Source: Balanoglossus misakiensis | Taxonomy: Eukaryota; Hemichordata | NCBI GenBank assembly: GCA_040954595.2 | Contig: CM082576.2 | Span: forward strand, 7,192,001 to 7,256,000 | Direction of reading: 5' to 3' | Length of the DNA stretch: 64,000 nt | Part shown: in pieces, positions 63,825 through 64,000 of the stretch | How the letters are laid out: the number at the start of each line of letters is the position of its first letter | Position numbering within the stretch: the first letter of the stretch is position 1 | Notes under the pieces: model-generated | What the model saw: only the letters and a program-made list of their open reading frames with translations | What the model was told of the DNA's origin: nothing | Database searches by the model: none | Program-made: the position numbers and the translations under genes

Positions 63825-64000
63825 GCCAGGGGCTGCTTCTACTACTACAGGTTGGGCCATTAAGTGAGGTTATAAATCATTTGATAATTGGAAAATGGAG
63901 GGAGACTAAAACAGAGCGAGGGCAGCTGGGCCAGTCGCATCCACTGTAACTATAGAAAGCAATTTCATCACAAATGTGTTGGCTTGACCTCGGGAAGACA

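Larger units (their letters stand above)
54495..64000 (-). other. PPP3R1: Probable long 5' intron of calcineurin B
   Basis: I searched by eye on the minus strand for an EF-hand 1/2 exon ending in a Glu codon's first base and found none. CpG stays low across most of the stretch, as in the rest of this gene. Seen within it are a CA-rich tract (54606-54668), a 58-bp tandem repeat, a CT run at the right end, and an unassigned 133-codon open frame on the plus strand. Confidence 0.45.

Overview
The window is nuclear DNA of an invertebrate animal. The coding parts are short exons with GT-AG introns and conserved phases, set in gene-poor DNA that is rich in microsatellites, G/C homopolymer runs and small inverted-repeat elements. 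CpG is not depleted in the left three quarters, which argues against a vertebrate. A marine lophotrochozoan or basal deuterostome would fit, but I cannot name the species.

Three protein-coding genes can be supported. Two are tandem, same-strand bestrophin paralogues (Ca2+-activated anion channels). Bestrophin A lies at 12150-17502 and bestrophin B at 35967-44348. Each shows seven exons with the same intron positions and phases; four of the exon lengths (155, 78, 81 and 152 nt) are identical in the two genes. The first roughly 8-11 codons of each were not found and probably sit on a tiny upstream exon. The third gene, on the minus strand, is the 3' part of calcineurin subunit B (regulatory Ca2+ sensor of protein phosphatase 2B). 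Its exons lie at 54435-54494, 54255-54314, 52212-52396 and 51589-51636, and the 5' exons are off the right edge or unrecognised.

The most interesting observation is in calcineurin B. The 60-nt exon that follows EF-hand 2 is present twice, 120 nt apart. The copies differ at 14 of 60 bases but at only 2 of 19 whole codons' amino acids. Both have splice sites. Joining both in one mRNA creates TAA at the junction, so frame alone enforces use of only one. This looks like a mutually exclusive exon pair.

Layout: 1-12149 is the 5' flank or long 5' intron of bestrophin A, with a TIR element, pentamer, GATA and TCA arrays. 12150-17502 is bestrophin A, followed by a possible 2-kb 3'UTR. About 19.5-35.9 kb is non-coding, with a compound fold-back element. 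35967-44348 is bestrophin B, with a second copy of the TIR element just inside one intron. 44349-47.2 kb is the convergent intergenic stretch. About 47.2-64 kb is the CpG-poor calcineurin B transcription unit (long 3'UTR, exons, then a long intron). The two channels and the Ca2+ sensor all belong to Ca2+ signalling, but nothing in the sequence shows that they act together.
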